Source: BOKV01 sp041742235 (GTDB taxonomy: Bacteria; Pseudomonadota; Alphaproteobacteria; Rhizobiales; Rhizobiaceae). Taken from it: a stretch of DNA of 64,000 nt. The notes below the pieces were generated by a model. The model ran no database searches. It had not been told where the DNA came from and worked only from the letters and a program-made list of their open reading frames with translations. Shown piece by piece: positions 43,742 to 52,520 of the stretch (positions are counted from its first letter, which is position 1; each line of letters starts with the position of its first letter). The DNA is taken from the NCBI GenBank assembly GCA_041742235.1, contig JBGSJA010000019.1, positions 1-64,000 of the forward strand, written 5' to 3'. Made by a program: the position numbers and the translations under genes.

Positions 43742-44016
43742 TTGCAATGCTGCGTTGCAACACGATTGTATGCAATAGCTATATTTCCGATGAAATATTA
43801 AGCGTCTGTTAACCCATGCCTAATTGTAAGGCACATTCGCTGTCTGAGCCGCCCGGCGCAGGTTTTAAATAACGTCGTGATTTCAACGACATGCTTCCAA
43901 GTATGGTGGCAACTTCATCTGGCATGCCGATTGCAACCCTGCTCCCGAGTGGCTGCGGTTCCCTTGGAGGCGGCCAGTCCGGAGATTGATCAGGCTATTC
44001 GAACAGGAGTTGGAAC
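43742..44016. promoter_or_regulatory. Leader region of the ureide operon
   Basis: 275 nt without a gene, AT-richer than its surroundings. Just after the oxygenase stop there are two TTGCAA sites (from about 43743 and 43755), with a related ATGCAAT near 43771, which could be a regulator site. A TATATTT-like stretch and a TTAACC/TAATTG-rich part follow. This region must hold the main promoter of the operon starting at 44017; a GGAG-type ribosome-binding site is present just before the ATG. Confidence 0.4.
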
Positions 44017-45132
44017 ATGCCAAACGCAGGAATTAGCAGACGCAGGCTGCTCAAGGCGGGCGCCGCCGGGTTTGCCGCCGCGACATTGCCCATCGGTATG
44101 ATCGGACGCGCGCTCGCAGCGGACGAAGTGGTGCTTGGCGCCGTTTATGTCGGCCCGCGCGATGATTTCGGCTGGAACCAGGCCCACGCCGTCGCCATGG
44201 AAATCCTCAAGGGCGTAGCGAACGTCAAGGTGCTCGAGGAAGAGAACGTCCCCGAGACCGACGCCTGCGCAAAGTCGATGGAGTCGATGATCAACCTCGA
44301 CGGCGCCAACCTGATCCTCGGCACTTCTTTCGGCTACTTCGATCCGTTCATGGTGGATCTTGCGAAGAAGTACCCGGACGTACAGTTCCGCCATGCCGCG
44401 CCCTTGTGGAGCAAGGACAAGCACCCGATGAACCTGGGTGGCTATTTCTGCTATCTCAACCAGGCGCATTTCGTGAACGGCGTTGCCGCAGGCCTCAGCA
44501 CGACCAGCGGCAAGATCGGCTTTGTAGCGGCCAAGCCCATACCGACCGTGCTTTCCAACATCAACTCTGTGCTGCTCGGCGCACGCTCGGTACGTCCAGA
44601 CGCCGAGGTGCAGGTGATCTTCACCGGAGACTGGTCGATGCCGGTCCGCGAGGCGGAAGCGGCAAACGCGCTCGTCGATGCCGGCTGCGATGTGCTGACC
44701 TGCCATGTCGACGGACCAAAGGTGGTGATCGAGACTGCAGAGGGGCGCGGCGTCAAGAGCTGCGGACACAACGCCTCGCAGGCGCCGCTCGCGCCCAAGG
44801 GCTTCATTACCGGCGCAGAGTACAAGTGGGAGACCATCTACAAGATGTTCGCCGACATGCTGGCCAAGGGCGAAGCGTTGCCAAACGTCGTTGTCGGCGG
44901 ATACGACAACGACATGGTCCAGAACACCGCCTACGGGGCGGGAGCCACGCCGGAAGCCATCAAGGCTGCCGACGCGGCCATTGCCGGCCTGAAGGCAAAG
45001 AAGCCGATCTATGTCGGTCCGCTCAAGGACAACACCGGCAAGGTCGTGCTGGAAGCAACCTACGACAACTACGACCCTGTTCTGGACGGCATGAATTTCC
45101 TTCTCGAAGGCGTCAAGGGTTCGATCACCTGA
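44017..45132 (+). CDS. BMP/Med-family ABC transporter substrate-binding protein
   Basis: 371 residues. Leader SRRRLLKAGAAGFAAATLPI is Tat-like and the mature chain begins near ADEVVLGAVYVGPRDDFGWN. The BMP family (basic membrane protein, e.g. purine nucleoside receptors) is recognised by this GPxxDFGWNQAH motif, ILGTSFGYFDPFMVDLAKKY and SGKIGFVAAKPIPTVLSNIN. Known members bind nucleosides, purines or related heterocycles. Here the operon's ureide hydrolases suggest a uric-acid-derived or biuret-like ligand. A strong hairpin lies just after the stop codon. Confidence 0.92.
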   Translation: MPNAGISRRRLLKAGAAGFAAATLPIGMIGRALAADEVVLGAVYVGPRDDFGWNQAHAVAMEILKGVANVKVLEEENVPETDACAKSMESMINLDGANLILGTSFGYFDPFMVDLAKKYPDVQFRHAAPLWSKDKHPMNLGGYFCYLNQAHFVNGVAAGLSTTSGKIGFVAAKPIPTVLSNINSVLLGARSVRPDAEVQVIFTGDWSMPVREAEAANALVDAGCDVLTCHVDGPKVVIETAEGRGVKSCGHNASQAPLAPKGFITGAEYKWETIYKMFADMLAKGEALPNVVVGGYDNDMVQNTAYGAGATPEAIKAADAAIAGLKAKKPIYVGPLKDNTGKVVLEATYDNYDPVLDGMNFLLEGVKGSIT

Positions 45133-45146
45133 AAACCGCTGCCATC

Positions 45147-45171
45147 GCGGGGCCGCCCGGCGCGGCCCCGC
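45147..45171 (+). terminator. GC-rich hairpin after the BMP binding-protein gene
   Basis: A perfect 9-bp stem, GCGGGGCCG (45147-45155), a seven-base loop, and CGGCCCCGC (45163-45171), 14 nt after the stop codon. No real T tract follows. Same arrangement as the hairpin behind the binding-protein gene at 13,951. Likely an RNA-stabilising or attenuating element that raises binding-protein levels over the permeases. Confidence 0.6.
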
Positions 45172-45202
45172 ACTCTTCCAAATCCGGTTGCACTGATTGC
45201 TC

Positions 45203-46309
45203 ATGGCAAACGCTGAGATATCGGCCCCAATCCTCCCCGCCGACACTGCCCGCCTGAAGGCAGTTGCGGAGGCGATCTTCATCCCGGCTGCAGCGCTGGT
45301 GATTTCGGCAATCCTCTTTTCGCTGTTCCTGTTGGCGCTCGGGAAAAGCCCGATCCAGTATTTCGAGCTGGTATGGCGCGGCGGTTTCGGCACATCCTTT
45401 TCCTTCCAGAACACGCTGCAGCGGGCTGCTCCGCTGATCCTGTGCGGACTTGCCTTCGCCATTCCTGCCGTCATCGGCCTGACCATGATCGGGGCGGAAG
45501 GCTCGCTCGTGCTTGGCGGCTTCGCCGCAGCGGCCCTTGCCGTTCCGCTGGTCTCGGCCGGGGCGCCAGTTGCACTGACAATGGTGCTGATGATCTTGGC
45601 CGCCATGGCAGCAGGCGCAGCCTGGAACGCGTTGGCCGGCTGGCTTCGCCACGCCCGCGGGGTCAACGAGACGATTTCCACGCTGCTGCTGACCTACATC
45701 GCAATCGCGATCATGAACTTTTTCGTCGAAGGATTGCTGCGCGATCCCGCTTCCGCCAACAAGCCGTCTACAATGCCGATCGGAAAGGACTACATGGTCG
45801 GGCCCCTGCCCGGCATGGACGTCCATTGGGGCCTCGCCGCCGGCATAGTCTTGGCGATCCTTCTGCAAATCCTGATGTCGCGCACCACGTTCGGCTTTGC
45901 CGCACGACTGACCGGCGGCAATCCGCGCGCCGCGCTTGCGCAGGGCCTGCCGGTCGGTGCGCTTATAGTGGCATGCGCCGCCATCGCCGGCGCCTGCGCG
46001 GGCCTGGCAGGATACTTCGAGGTCGCGGCGATCCACGGCCAGGCAAATGCCTCGCTGGTTGCCGGCTATGGTTTCACGGGCATCCTCGTGTCGTTCCTCG
46101 CCCGCCACAAACCCGTCATCATCGTGCCGGTCGCGATCATGTTCGGCGCGATCGAGGCATCGGGCGGGCTGGTCCAACGGCGTATGGACATGCCGGACGC
46201 GACGGCGCTAGTGCTGCAGGGGATCATCTTCATCGTGCTTCTGGCCAGCGAGACCATGCATGGGCGCCTTGCCATCTTCCAGCCAAAAGCGGAGGTCGAG
46301 CGCACATGA
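45203..46309 (+). CDS. ABC transporter permease (BPD_transp_2, nucleoside-type)
   Basis: 368-residue membrane subunit from MANAEISAPILPADTA. About nine hydrophobic segments; typical motifs FQNTLQRAAPLILCGLAFAI, GLTMIGAEGSLVLGGFAAAA and TGGNPRAALAQGLPVGALIV, the latter the coupling loop. YufP/RbsC-like family used by BMP-dependent purine nucleoside transporters. Overlaps the second permease by 4 nt. The in-frame TTG two codons upstream is less likely as a start. Confidence 0.9.
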   Translation: MANAEISAPILPADTARLKAVAEAIFIPAAALVISAILFSLFLLALGKSPIQYFELVWRGGFGTSFSFQNTLQRAAPLILCGLAFAIPAVIGLTMIGAEGSLVLGGFAAAALAVPLVSAGAPVALTMVLMILAAMAAGAAWNALAGWLRHARGVNETISTLLLTYIAIAIMNFFVEGLLRDPASANKPSTMPIGKDYMVGPLPGMDVHWGLAAGIVLAILLQILMSRTTFGFAARLTGGNPRAALAQGLPVGALIVACAAIAGACAGLAGYFEVAAIHGQANASLVAGYGFTGILVSFLARHKPVIIVPVAIMFGAIEASGGLVQRRMDMPDATALVLQGIIFIVLLASETMHGRLAIFQPKAEVERT

Positions 46310-47226
46310 GTGGTGACGAGCTTGTCGCAATTCTCATCGCCATCCTCGGCGGCGCCATCCGTGTCTCGACGCCGTTCATGTTCGTGGCGCTTGGCGAGAC
46401 GCTGACCGAGAAATCCGGCCGCATCAATCTCGGCCTTGAAGGCAATCTCGTCCTGGGCGCCATGGTTGCCTACGGCGTTTCCTACGAAACCGGTTCGCCC
46501 TGGCTTGGCGTGCTAGCCGCCGGGTTTTCCGGCGTGATGCTAGGGCTGATGCATGGCGTCATCTGCAGCCTGCCGCGGGTCAACGACATCGCTGTCGGTC
46601 TTGCCATGATGTCACTCGGCGTCGGTCTCGCCTTCTTTTTCGGCAAGCCGTACATCCAACCCTCCGCTCCCAGGCTTCAATCGCTGCCGCTCGGCGAATG
46701 GGCATCCACCCCCGCGCTGCGGCAGGCGCTGGAGATCAATCCACTCTTCTTCGCCGGCATCCTTGCCGCCGGCATCATGTGGTGGGCTTTCGCCAACACC
46801 CGGGCCGGCCTTGTCGTTCGCATGACCGGAGACTCCGAACCCGCCGCCCGGGCCATGGGCGTCAATCCGATCATGGTCCGCGTGATTGCGACGGCCATGG
46901 GCGGTTTCCTTGCCGGCGTTGGCGGCGCGTTCCTCTCGCTCTCGTACCCGGGAAGCTGGAATGAAGGCCTTTCCTCCGGCCAGGGCTTGATGGCCGTTGC
47001 ACTTGTCATCTTCGCGCGCTGGAATCCGCTGCGCTGCATTCTCGCCGCACTGCTTTTCGGCGCGGCCGGCGCCATCGGGCCTGCGCTCCAGTCGGTCGGC
47101 ATCAGCCAGGGCTATTACTTCTTCAACGCCGCCCCCTACATCCTCACGCTTTTCATCATGATCACCTCGGCACGTTCGTCTTCCTCCGCGCGCGAGGCGC
47201 CGGGCGAACTGTCAATCGTCAAGTAG
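46306..47226 (+). CDS. ABC transporter permease (BPD_transp_2, nucleoside-type, YufQ-like)
   Basis: 306 residues from MSGDELVAILIAILGG. Characteristic start of the second permease: RVSTPFMFVALGETLTEKSG, RINLGLEGNLVLGAMVAYGV, then the coupling loop VVRMTGDSEPAARAMGVNPI. ATG overlaps the first permease (ATGA). A long open frame upstream in the same frame is only the shadow of the first permease. With the BMP protein and the double ATPase it completes the transporter. Confidence 0.9.
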   Translation: MSGDELVAILIAILGGAIRVSTPFMFVALGETLTEKSGRINLGLEGNLVLGAMVAYGVSYETGSPWLGVLAAGFSGVMLGLMHGVICSLPRVNDIAVGLAMMSLGVGLAFFFGKPYIQPSAPRLQSLPLGEWASTPALRQALEINPLFFAGILAAGIMWWAFANTRAGLVVRMTGDSEPAARAMGVNPIMVRVIATAMGGFLAGVGGAFLSLSYPGSWNEGLSSGQGLMAVALVIFARWNPLRCILAALLFGAAGAIGPALQSVGISQGYYFFNAAPYILTLFIMITSARSSSSAREAPGELSIVK

Positions 47227-47234
47227 GAGCCTCG

Positions 47235-47945
47235 ATGAACGCGATCGCCCACGAGACAAAAACCGGTCCAGTAAGGGCGGACCCCTATTCCTGGCCGTTT
47301 GACGGAGACTTGCGGGCGCGCAACACTGCGCTCGTCATCATCGACATGCAGACGGATTTTTGCGGCAAGGGCGGCTATGTCGACAGCATGGGCTACGATA
47401 TATCGCTGACCCGCGCGCCGATCGCGCCCATCATGTCCGTTCTGGCGGCGATGCGGAGCCTCGGGTTCCACATCATCCACACCCGCGAGGGGCACAGGCC
47501 CGACCTATCCGACCTGCCAGCCAACAAGCGCTGGCGCTCGCAGCGCATCGGCGCGGGCATTGGCGATCCGGGGCCGTGCGGGCGGATCCTCGTGCGCGGC
47601 GAGCCGGGCTGGGAAATCATCCCCGAACTCTCCCCCCTTCCCGGCGAACCGGTTATCGACAAGCCGGGCAAGGGATCGTTCTGCGCAACCGATCTCGATA
47701 TGCTCCTGCATACACTCGGCGTGCGCAACCTCGTCCTAGCTGGCATCACCACCGATGTCTGCGTCCACACAACCATGCGCGAGGCAAACGACCGCGGCTT
47801 CGAGTGCCTGCTGCTGGAGGATTGCTGCGGGGCGACAAAGCTGGAGAACCATCTTGCCGCAATCGACATGGTCAAGATGCAGGGCGGCGTGTTCGGTGCG
47901 GTTGCGACCAGCGCCGCATTCCTCAAGGCATTGGAGGCGGCGTGA
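47235..47945 (+). CDS. biuH: Biuret hydrolase-like cysteine hydrolase (isochorismatase superfamily)
   Basis: 236 residues. Catalytic residues expected for biuret amidohydrolase are in place: Asp37 (VIIDMQTDF), Lys143 (VIDKPGKGSF) and nucleophile Cys176 (GITTDVCVHTTMREANDRGF). The numbering is one above the Asp36/Lys142/Cys175 I recall for the Rhizobium enzyme. The stretches DFCGKGGYVDSMGYD and SQRIGAGIGDPGPCGRI are, as far as I remember, distinctive of BiuH rather than of general isochorismatases. Converts biuret to allophanate plus ammonia. Genes around it include an AtzF-type allophanate hydrolase at 53578, which would finish the pathway. Begins 8 nt after the permease; a start upstream of MNAIAHETK is not supported. 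Confidence 0.85.
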   Translation: MNAIAHETKTGPVRADPYSWPFDGDLRARNTALVIIDMQTDFCGKGGYVDSMGYDISLTRAPIAPIMSVLAAMRSLGFHIIHTREGHRPDLSDLPANKRWRSQRIGAGIGDPGPCGRILVRGEPGWEIIPELSPLPGEPVIDKPGKGSFCATDLDMLLHTLGVRNLVLAGITTDVCVHTTMREANDRGFECLLLEDCCGATKLENHLAAIDMVKMQGGVFGAVATSAAFLKALEAA

Positions 47946-49495
47946 TGGATGCACTTGTCGCGCACGCCAAGCAGACAGGAGAATTGCGTGGCCTGTCGCT
48001 GCAGACGGTCGGAATGGGCAAGTCTTTCGGCAGGTTGACGGCGCTGGCCGACGTTTCCATCCGCATCGAGGCAGGCGAGTTCCATGCCCTTCTGGGTGAA
48101 AACGGCGCGGGCAAGTCGACGCTCGTCAAATGCATCATGGGCTTCTACCAGCCGACTGCAGGCCAGTTGATGGTCAACGGCAAGCAGGTCGGGATCCATT
48201 CGCCGGCAGACGCGCAATCCGCGGGGATCGGCATGGTCTACCAACATTTCACCGTGGTGCCCTGCCTGACGGCCGCGGAAAACATGGTGATATCCCGTGC
48301 CGGGGTACCCGCAATCATCGACTGGAAGAAGGAGAAACACGCGCTCGAGGAATTCATGGCGCGCATGCCCTTCACGGTGCCTCTGGACATGCAGGTCTCG
48401 GCGCTTTCAGCCGGCGAGAAGCAGAAACTGGAGATCCTGCGACAGCTTTATCTCGACCAGCGCTTTCTCATCCTCGACGAACCGACATCGGTGCTGACGC
48501 CCGGCGAAGCCGATGAAATCCTCGGCTTGCTCCACGAGATGGCGCGATCGGGCGAAATCACGGTGCTGATGATCACGCACAAATTCCGCGAAGTGACGGC
48601 CTTTGCCGACAAGGTGACGGTGCTGCGCCGCGGCAAGGTGGCCGGAGGCGGCGCCGTGGGAGAGCTTTCCACAGCGGAAATGTCGCGCCTGATGATCGGC
48701 GAAACCGAAGTGCGCAAAAGCGCGGCACGGGCAGTTGCTCCCAATGCCAGCGAGACGCGGCTCGAACTTGCCGCGCTTTACATCGACGATCCCGACGGAT
48801 CCCCGGTGGTGGAAGCGTTGGATCTCAAGATCAAGGCCGGTGAGATCGTCGGCATAGCAGGCGTGTCGGGCAACGGCCAAAGCGCGCTTTTGGAGGGGAT
48901 TTCGGGACAAAGACCGATCCGCGACGGGCGCATTTTCATCCACGGCAAGCCGTTCGAGGCAACCCGCCGCGATTATGACCGCTTCAAGGTATTCGGCCTG
49001 CCGGAGGAACCGCTGAAGAACGCGGCGGTGAGGCGCATGAGTGTTGCCGAAAACATTGCCTTTCGCAGTTTCGACAAGCCGCCCGCCGCGAGCATGGGAT
49101 GGTGGCTGAAACCGGCCTCCATGCGGATGCGGGCAGCGGGGCTGATCGAGCGGTACCGCGTCAAGACGCCATCGACGGAAACGCCCATCGAGAACCTATC
49201 CGGCGGCAACGTGCAGCGCACCATACTTGCGCGTGAACTTTCCGGCGAGGTCGAGGTGCTGATCGTCGCCAACCCGTGCTTCGGGCTCGACTTCGCATCG
49301 GTGGCCGAAATCCGCGCGCAGATCATCGACCAGCGCAACCGCGGCGCGGCAGTGCTGCTGATATCGGAGGATTTGGACGAGATACTGGAACTTTCCGACC
49401 GGGTCGCTGTCATGTCGGGCGGGCGCATCACCTATGTCGCGCCGGTCGCGGAAGCGGACCGCAACACCATCGGCAAATACATGGCGGGGCACTGA
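47945..49495 (+). CDS. Double ABC ATP-binding protein of the nucleoside/sugar type (YufO-like)
   Basis: 516 residues with two ATPase halves. First half: Walker A GENGAGKSTLVKCIMGFYQP, an altered signature LSAGEKQKLEILRQLYLDQR and Walker B LILDEPTSVLTP. Second half: a GVSGNGQSALLEGISG Walker A variant lacking the lysine, signature LSGGNVQRTILARELS, and Walker B IVANPCFGLD. One competent and one degenerate site is normal for RbsA/YufO-type ATPases. Starts with a one-base overlap after the biuret hydrolase gene; placing a hydrolase gene between the permease and ATPase genes shows the enzymes and transporter belong together. Confidence 0.92.
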   Translation: MDALVAHAKQTGELRGLSLQTVGMGKSFGRLTALADVSIRIEAGEFHALLGENGAGKSTLVKCIMGFYQPTAGQLMVNGKQVGIHSPADAQSAGIGMVYQHFTVVPCLTAAENMVISRAGVPAIIDWKKEKHALEEFMARMPFTVPLDMQVSALSAGEKQKLEILRQLYLDQRFLILDEPTSVLTPGEADEILGLLHEMARSGEITVLMITHKFREVTAFADKVTVLRRGKVAGGGAVGELSTAEMSRLMIGETEVRKSAARAVAPNASETRLELAALYIDDPDGSPVVEALDLKIKAGEIVGIAGVSGNGQSALLEGISGQRPIRDGRIFIHGKPFEATRRDYDRFKVFGLPEEPLKNAAVRRMSVAENIAFRSFDKPPAASMGWWLKPASMRMRAAGLIERYRVKTPSTETPIENLSGGNVQRTILARELSGEVEVLIVANPCFGLDFASVAEIRAQIIDQRNRGAAVLLISEDLDEILELSDRVAVMSGGRITYVAPVAEADRNTIGKYMAGH

Positions 49496-50169
49496 TGATC
49501 ACTGTCGCCGCAGAGCCGTATCCGTACACCATGCCTCACGATGCCACGGCGCTGGTCGTCATCGACATGCAACGCGACTTCGTCGAACCGGGCGGCTTTG
49601 GCGCAGCGCTCGGGAACGACGTTTCGCGCCTGACAGCCATCGTTCCGGTGGTGGCCGGGCTTCTTTCACTTTTCAGGGCTCGCAGCTGGCCCGTCATCCA
49701 CACCCGCGAGGCGCACCGCCCGGACCTTTCCGACTGCCCGCCGTCGAAGATCGCCCGCGGCAGTGCATCGCCGCGCATCGGCGAGGAGGGTCCGATGGGA
49801 AGGCTGCTGGTGTCGGGCGAACCGGGCAACCAGATTGTCGGCGATCTCGCGCCATTGCCGGGCGAAACGGTCGTGGACAAGCCCGGCAAGGGCATGTTCT
49901 GGGCGACGGGCCTGCACGAGAAATTGCAGGCCGACGGCATCACACACCTCGTCTTTGCCGGGGTCACGACCGAGGTCTGCGTCCAGACTTCGATGCGCGA
50001 GGCCAATGATCGCGGATATGAATGCCTGCTGATCACAGACGCAACCGAAAGCTATTTTCCCGAGTTCAAGGCATCGACGATCAGGATGATCACGGCGCAG
50101 GGCGGAATCGTCGGCTGGGCCGCGCCTCTTTCCAATCTGAAGACCGCACTGACGGATAGCGGCGCATGA
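49495..50169 (+). CDS. Second Cys-hydrolase (isochorismatase superfamily), triuret hydrolase candidate
   Basis: 224 residues, coupled by one base to the ATPase stop. Triad visible: Asp24 (VVIDMQRDF), Lys129 (VVDKPGKG) and Cys162 (GVTTEVCVQTSMREANDRGY). Similar to the biuret hydrolase encoded two genes upstream, but clearly a different enzyme: the DFCGKGGYVD and GPCGRI segments are replaced by DFVEPGGFGA and GPMGRL. In described triuret degraders a triuret hydrolase and a biuret hydrolase of this superfamily work in series; this protein could be the triuret hydrolase, making carboxybiuret. Other ureides or amides are possible. Confidence 0.82.
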   Translation: MITVAAEPYPYTMPHDATALVVIDMQRDFVEPGGFGAALGNDVSRLTAIVPVVAGLLSLFRARSWPVIHTREAHRPDLSDCPPSKIARGSASPRIGEEGPMGRLLVSGEPGNQIVGDLAPLPGETVVDKPGKGMFWATGLHEKLQADGITHLVFAGVTTEVCVQTSMREANDRGYECLLITDATESYFPEFKASTIRMITAQGGIVGWAAPLSNLKTALTDSGA

Positions 50170-50354
50170 GCGAGGAACCGTTCGACCCGAAAAAACTGAT
50201 CGACGCGATGGCCCCGTTCCTGGGACTGGAAGTCGCCGCCGAATACAGGCCGGGCGTCGCCGCCCACCTGTCTGCGGCCCACCGGATCGCGCAGGACGTT
50301 CTGGCCGCGCAAATCGACGACGATGCCGAACAAGCGCCGGTCTTCCGCCCGTGA
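50166..50354 (+). CDS. AtzG-like small subunit (DUF4089)
   Basis: 62-residue protein of the DUF4089/AtzG family: FDPKKLIDAMAPFLGLEVAA then YRPGVAAHLSAAHRIAQDVL. AtzG is a small partner that binds and stabilises the amidase AtzE; a related gene (hpxX) accompanies an amidase in oxalurate metabolism. Overlaps the hydrolase stop by 4 nt and the amidase start by 4 nt, giving strict coupling. Too small to be catalytic. Assignment is by sequence pattern and position before the amidase gene. Confidence 0.83.
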   Translation: MSEEPFDPKKLIDAMAPFLGLEVAAEYRPGVAAHLSAAHRIAQDVLAAQIDDDAEQAPVFRP

Positions 50355-51748
50355 CCGATCCATCCTTACTCACGGCGGCGGAAATTGCGGCAGGCGTTCG
50401 GGGCCGCAAGTTCAGCGCCGCCGATGTAACGGCGCATGCGCTTGGCCGGATAGCCAAACTCGATCCCTTGCTCAACGCATTCACGGCGGTCACGGCGGAG
50501 CGCGCGATCGCCAAGGCAGCCGCGGTGGATGCTGTGATCGCCGCAGGCAAGGACCCAGGACCGTTGGCCGGCGTGCCCTTCGCGGCGAAGAACCTTTTCG
50601 ACATCGAGGGCGTTGTCACGCTGGCCGGTTCGAAGATCAACCGCGACAACAACCCGGCAAGTAAGGATTCAACGCTGGTAGCCCGGATGGAGGCGGCGGG
50701 CGCGATCCTCACGGGGGCATTGAACATGGGCGAATATGCCTACGACTTCACCGGTGAGAACGTCCACTACGGACCATCGCGCAATCCGCATTCGCCCGAA
50801 CACATGTCCGGGGGGTCGTCCGGCGGATGCGGCACCGCGGTGGCCGCAGGCATGGTTGCGCTGGCGCTGGGCTCCGACACCAATGGCTCCATCCGTGTGC
50901 CGTCCTCGCTTTGCGGATTGTTCGGCCTCAAACCGACCTATGGACGGCTGCCCCGAACCGGCACATTTCCCTTTGTTGACAGCCTCGATCATCTCGGCCC
51001 GTTCGCTCGCCGCACACAGGACCTCGCGCTTTGCCTCGACGCGATGTCCGGCGCGGACGCGGCTGACCCAACATGCTCGCCGGAGCATTTCGCGCCCGTG
51101 ACCCCTTTGCTGAAAACCGGCATTGACGGGCTGAGCATCGCGAAGGCCGGAGGCTATTTCTCGACTGGCGGCCATGCGGAGGCGTTCGAGGCGGTTGACC
51201 GCATTGCGGCGGCGCTCGATGTGTCCGGCACGGTCGCAATCGACGCGAAGGCCGCGCGCGGGGCGGCCTACCTCATCACCATGGCCGAGGGGGCATCCTT
51301 GCACCTTGAGCGTCTGCGCCGACGCCATGCGGACTTCGATCCGGACGTGCGCGACCGCCTGATTGCGGGGGCAATGATCCCGGGAGCGTGGGTGGCAAAG
51401 GCGCAGAAACTGCGCCGCGTCTTTCGCCGGCAAATGCTGGACATCTTCGAAGAAGTCGATGCGCTGATCGCGCCGGCAACGCCCTGCCGCGCGCCGCGTA
51501 TCGGGCAAAGGCTGATGACGATCGACGGCGTGGGAATGCCCGTGCGGCCCAATCTTGGCCTTTTCACCCAGCCCGTTTCATTTATCGGATTTCCGGTGGT
51601 CAGCGTTCCGGTCTGGACCGGGGGCGAACAATTGCCGATCGGCGTCCAGATCATTGCGGCCCCCTGGCGCGAGGACATCGCGCTTCGCATCGCCCATCAT
51701 CTCGAGGCCGCCGGCGTGGTCCGGGCTCCGACAGCAAGGGAAGCATGA
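50351..51748 (+). CDS. AtzE/HpxY-like amidase
   Basis: Amidase-signature enzyme of 465 residues, GTG start overlapping the atzG-like stop. Ser-cisSer-Lys triad elements: FAAKNLFDIEG (Lys), GGSSGGCGTAVAAG and GSDTNGSIRVPSS (Ser). With AtzG, the s-triazine pathway enzyme AtzE hydrolyses 1-carboxybiuret to 1,3-dicarboxyurea; the enterobacterial relative acts on oxalurate. The neighbours here (biuret hydrolase, AtzH-like, AtzF) favour the carboxybiuret role, and the lack of other purine-ring enzymes in the window argues mildly against the oxalurate one. Both remain possible. Confidence 0.85.
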   Translation: MTDPSLLTAAEIAAGVRGRKFSAADVTAHALGRIAKLDPLLNAFTAVTAERAIAKAAAVDAVIAAGKDPGPLAGVPFAAKNLFDIEGVVTLAGSKINRDNNPASKDSTLVARMEAAGAILTGALNMGEYAYDFTGENVHYGPSRNPHSPEHMSGGSSGGCGTAVAAGMVALALGSDTNGSIRVPSSLCGLFGLKPTYGRLPRTGTFPFVDSLDHLGPFARRTQDLALCLDAMSGADAADPTCSPEHFAPVTPLLKTGIDGLSIAKAGGYFSTGGHAEAFEAVDRIAAALDVSGTVAIDAKAARGAAYLITMAEGASLHLERLRRRHADFDPDVRDRLIAGAMIPGAWVAKAQKLRRVFRRQMLDIFEEVDALIAPATPCRAPRIGQRLMTIDGVGMPVRPNLGLFTQPVSFIGFPVVSVPVWTGGEQLPIGVQIIAAPWREDIALRIAHHLEAAGVVRAPTAREA

Positions 51749-51749
51749 C

Positions 51750-52520
51750 GTGGAACAAAAGGGCCGCTGGGCGGGGCGCAACAACGACAAGGACAATGTC
51801 CGCGACGCGGTCTGGGGCGCGCTGGAAAATGGCGGCATGGCGCTGGGGCCGGTGTGGAGCCACATTCCCAACTTCATCGGCGCCGACATGGCCGCCTGGC
51901 GCCTTGCGCAAACCGATGCCTGGAAGCGCGCTCGCACGGTAAAATGCAACCCCGATCCGCCGCAAGTTCCGGTTCGCCTGCGGGCACTGTACGAAGGCAA
52001 GATCCTCTATGCGCCGGTGCCCTATCTCACGAAGGATTTTCCGTATCTTCGGATCGATCCGGAACGGCTGAAGACAAATGGCATCTCCTTCGAGCTGGCG
52101 GCGACATCGGAAGGATACATGACGCATGGTGAACGGATCGAATTCGAGGAAGTCGAACCGCTCGATTTCTGCGTCGTTGGCTCGGTCGCGGTGAGCCGCG
52201 AAGGTGGCCGCACCGGCAAGGGCGCAGGCTTTGCCGACCTTGAGACGGGCATTTTCCGGGAACTTGGAATCATCACCGCAGCGACCCCGATGGCGACGAC
52301 CATCCACTCCTCGCAGCTCGTCGACAATTCGCGCGTGTTCATGATGAAGCACGATTCCCCGCTCGATTTCATCGCCACGGAAGCGGAGCTGATCGTCACC
52401 GGAAACAGTGCGCCGCGCCCGCGCGGGGTAGCGTGGGAATTCGTGGAGGCCGACCAGTTTGAGAGCATCCCTTTCCTGAAAGCATTGCGCGAACGGATGC
52501 TGCAGCGCGGGGATGGCTGA
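51750..52520 (+). CDS. 5-formyltetrahydrofolate cyclo-ligase-like protein
   Basis: 256 residues from a GTG at 51750, two bases after the amidase stop. It contains an MTHFS-like core: ARTVKCNPDPPQVPVRLRAL, ILYAPVPYLTKDFPYLRIDP, VSREGGRTGKGAGFADLETG and a C-terminal EFVEADQFESIPFLKALRER. The G-R-T/L-GKGAGFxDLE motif (substrate/nucleotide loop) is conserved, but the first ~50 residues are unlike MTHFS. Homologues are found in purine/ureide operons, where their activity is uncertain. Probably an accessory enzyme; a folate role is not shown. Confidence 0.78.
   Translation: MEQKGRWAGRNNDKDNVRDAVWGALENGGMALGPVWSHIPNFIGADMAAWRLAQTDAWKRARTVKCNPDPPQVPVRLRALYEGKILYAPVPYLTKDFPYLRIDPERLKTNGISFELAATSEGYMTHGERIEFEEVEPLDFCVVGSVAVSREGGRTGKGAGFADLETGIFRELGIITAATPMATTIHSSQLVDNSRVFMMKHDSPLDFIATEAELIVTGNSAPRPRGVAWEFVEADQFESIPFLKALRERMLQRGDG

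Noticed and set aside
45373..47226. A 617-codon frame that would make one giant permease
   Set aside because: The first half is a low-complexity shadow of the first permease in another frame; the real second permease starts at 46306 with a 4-nt overlap.
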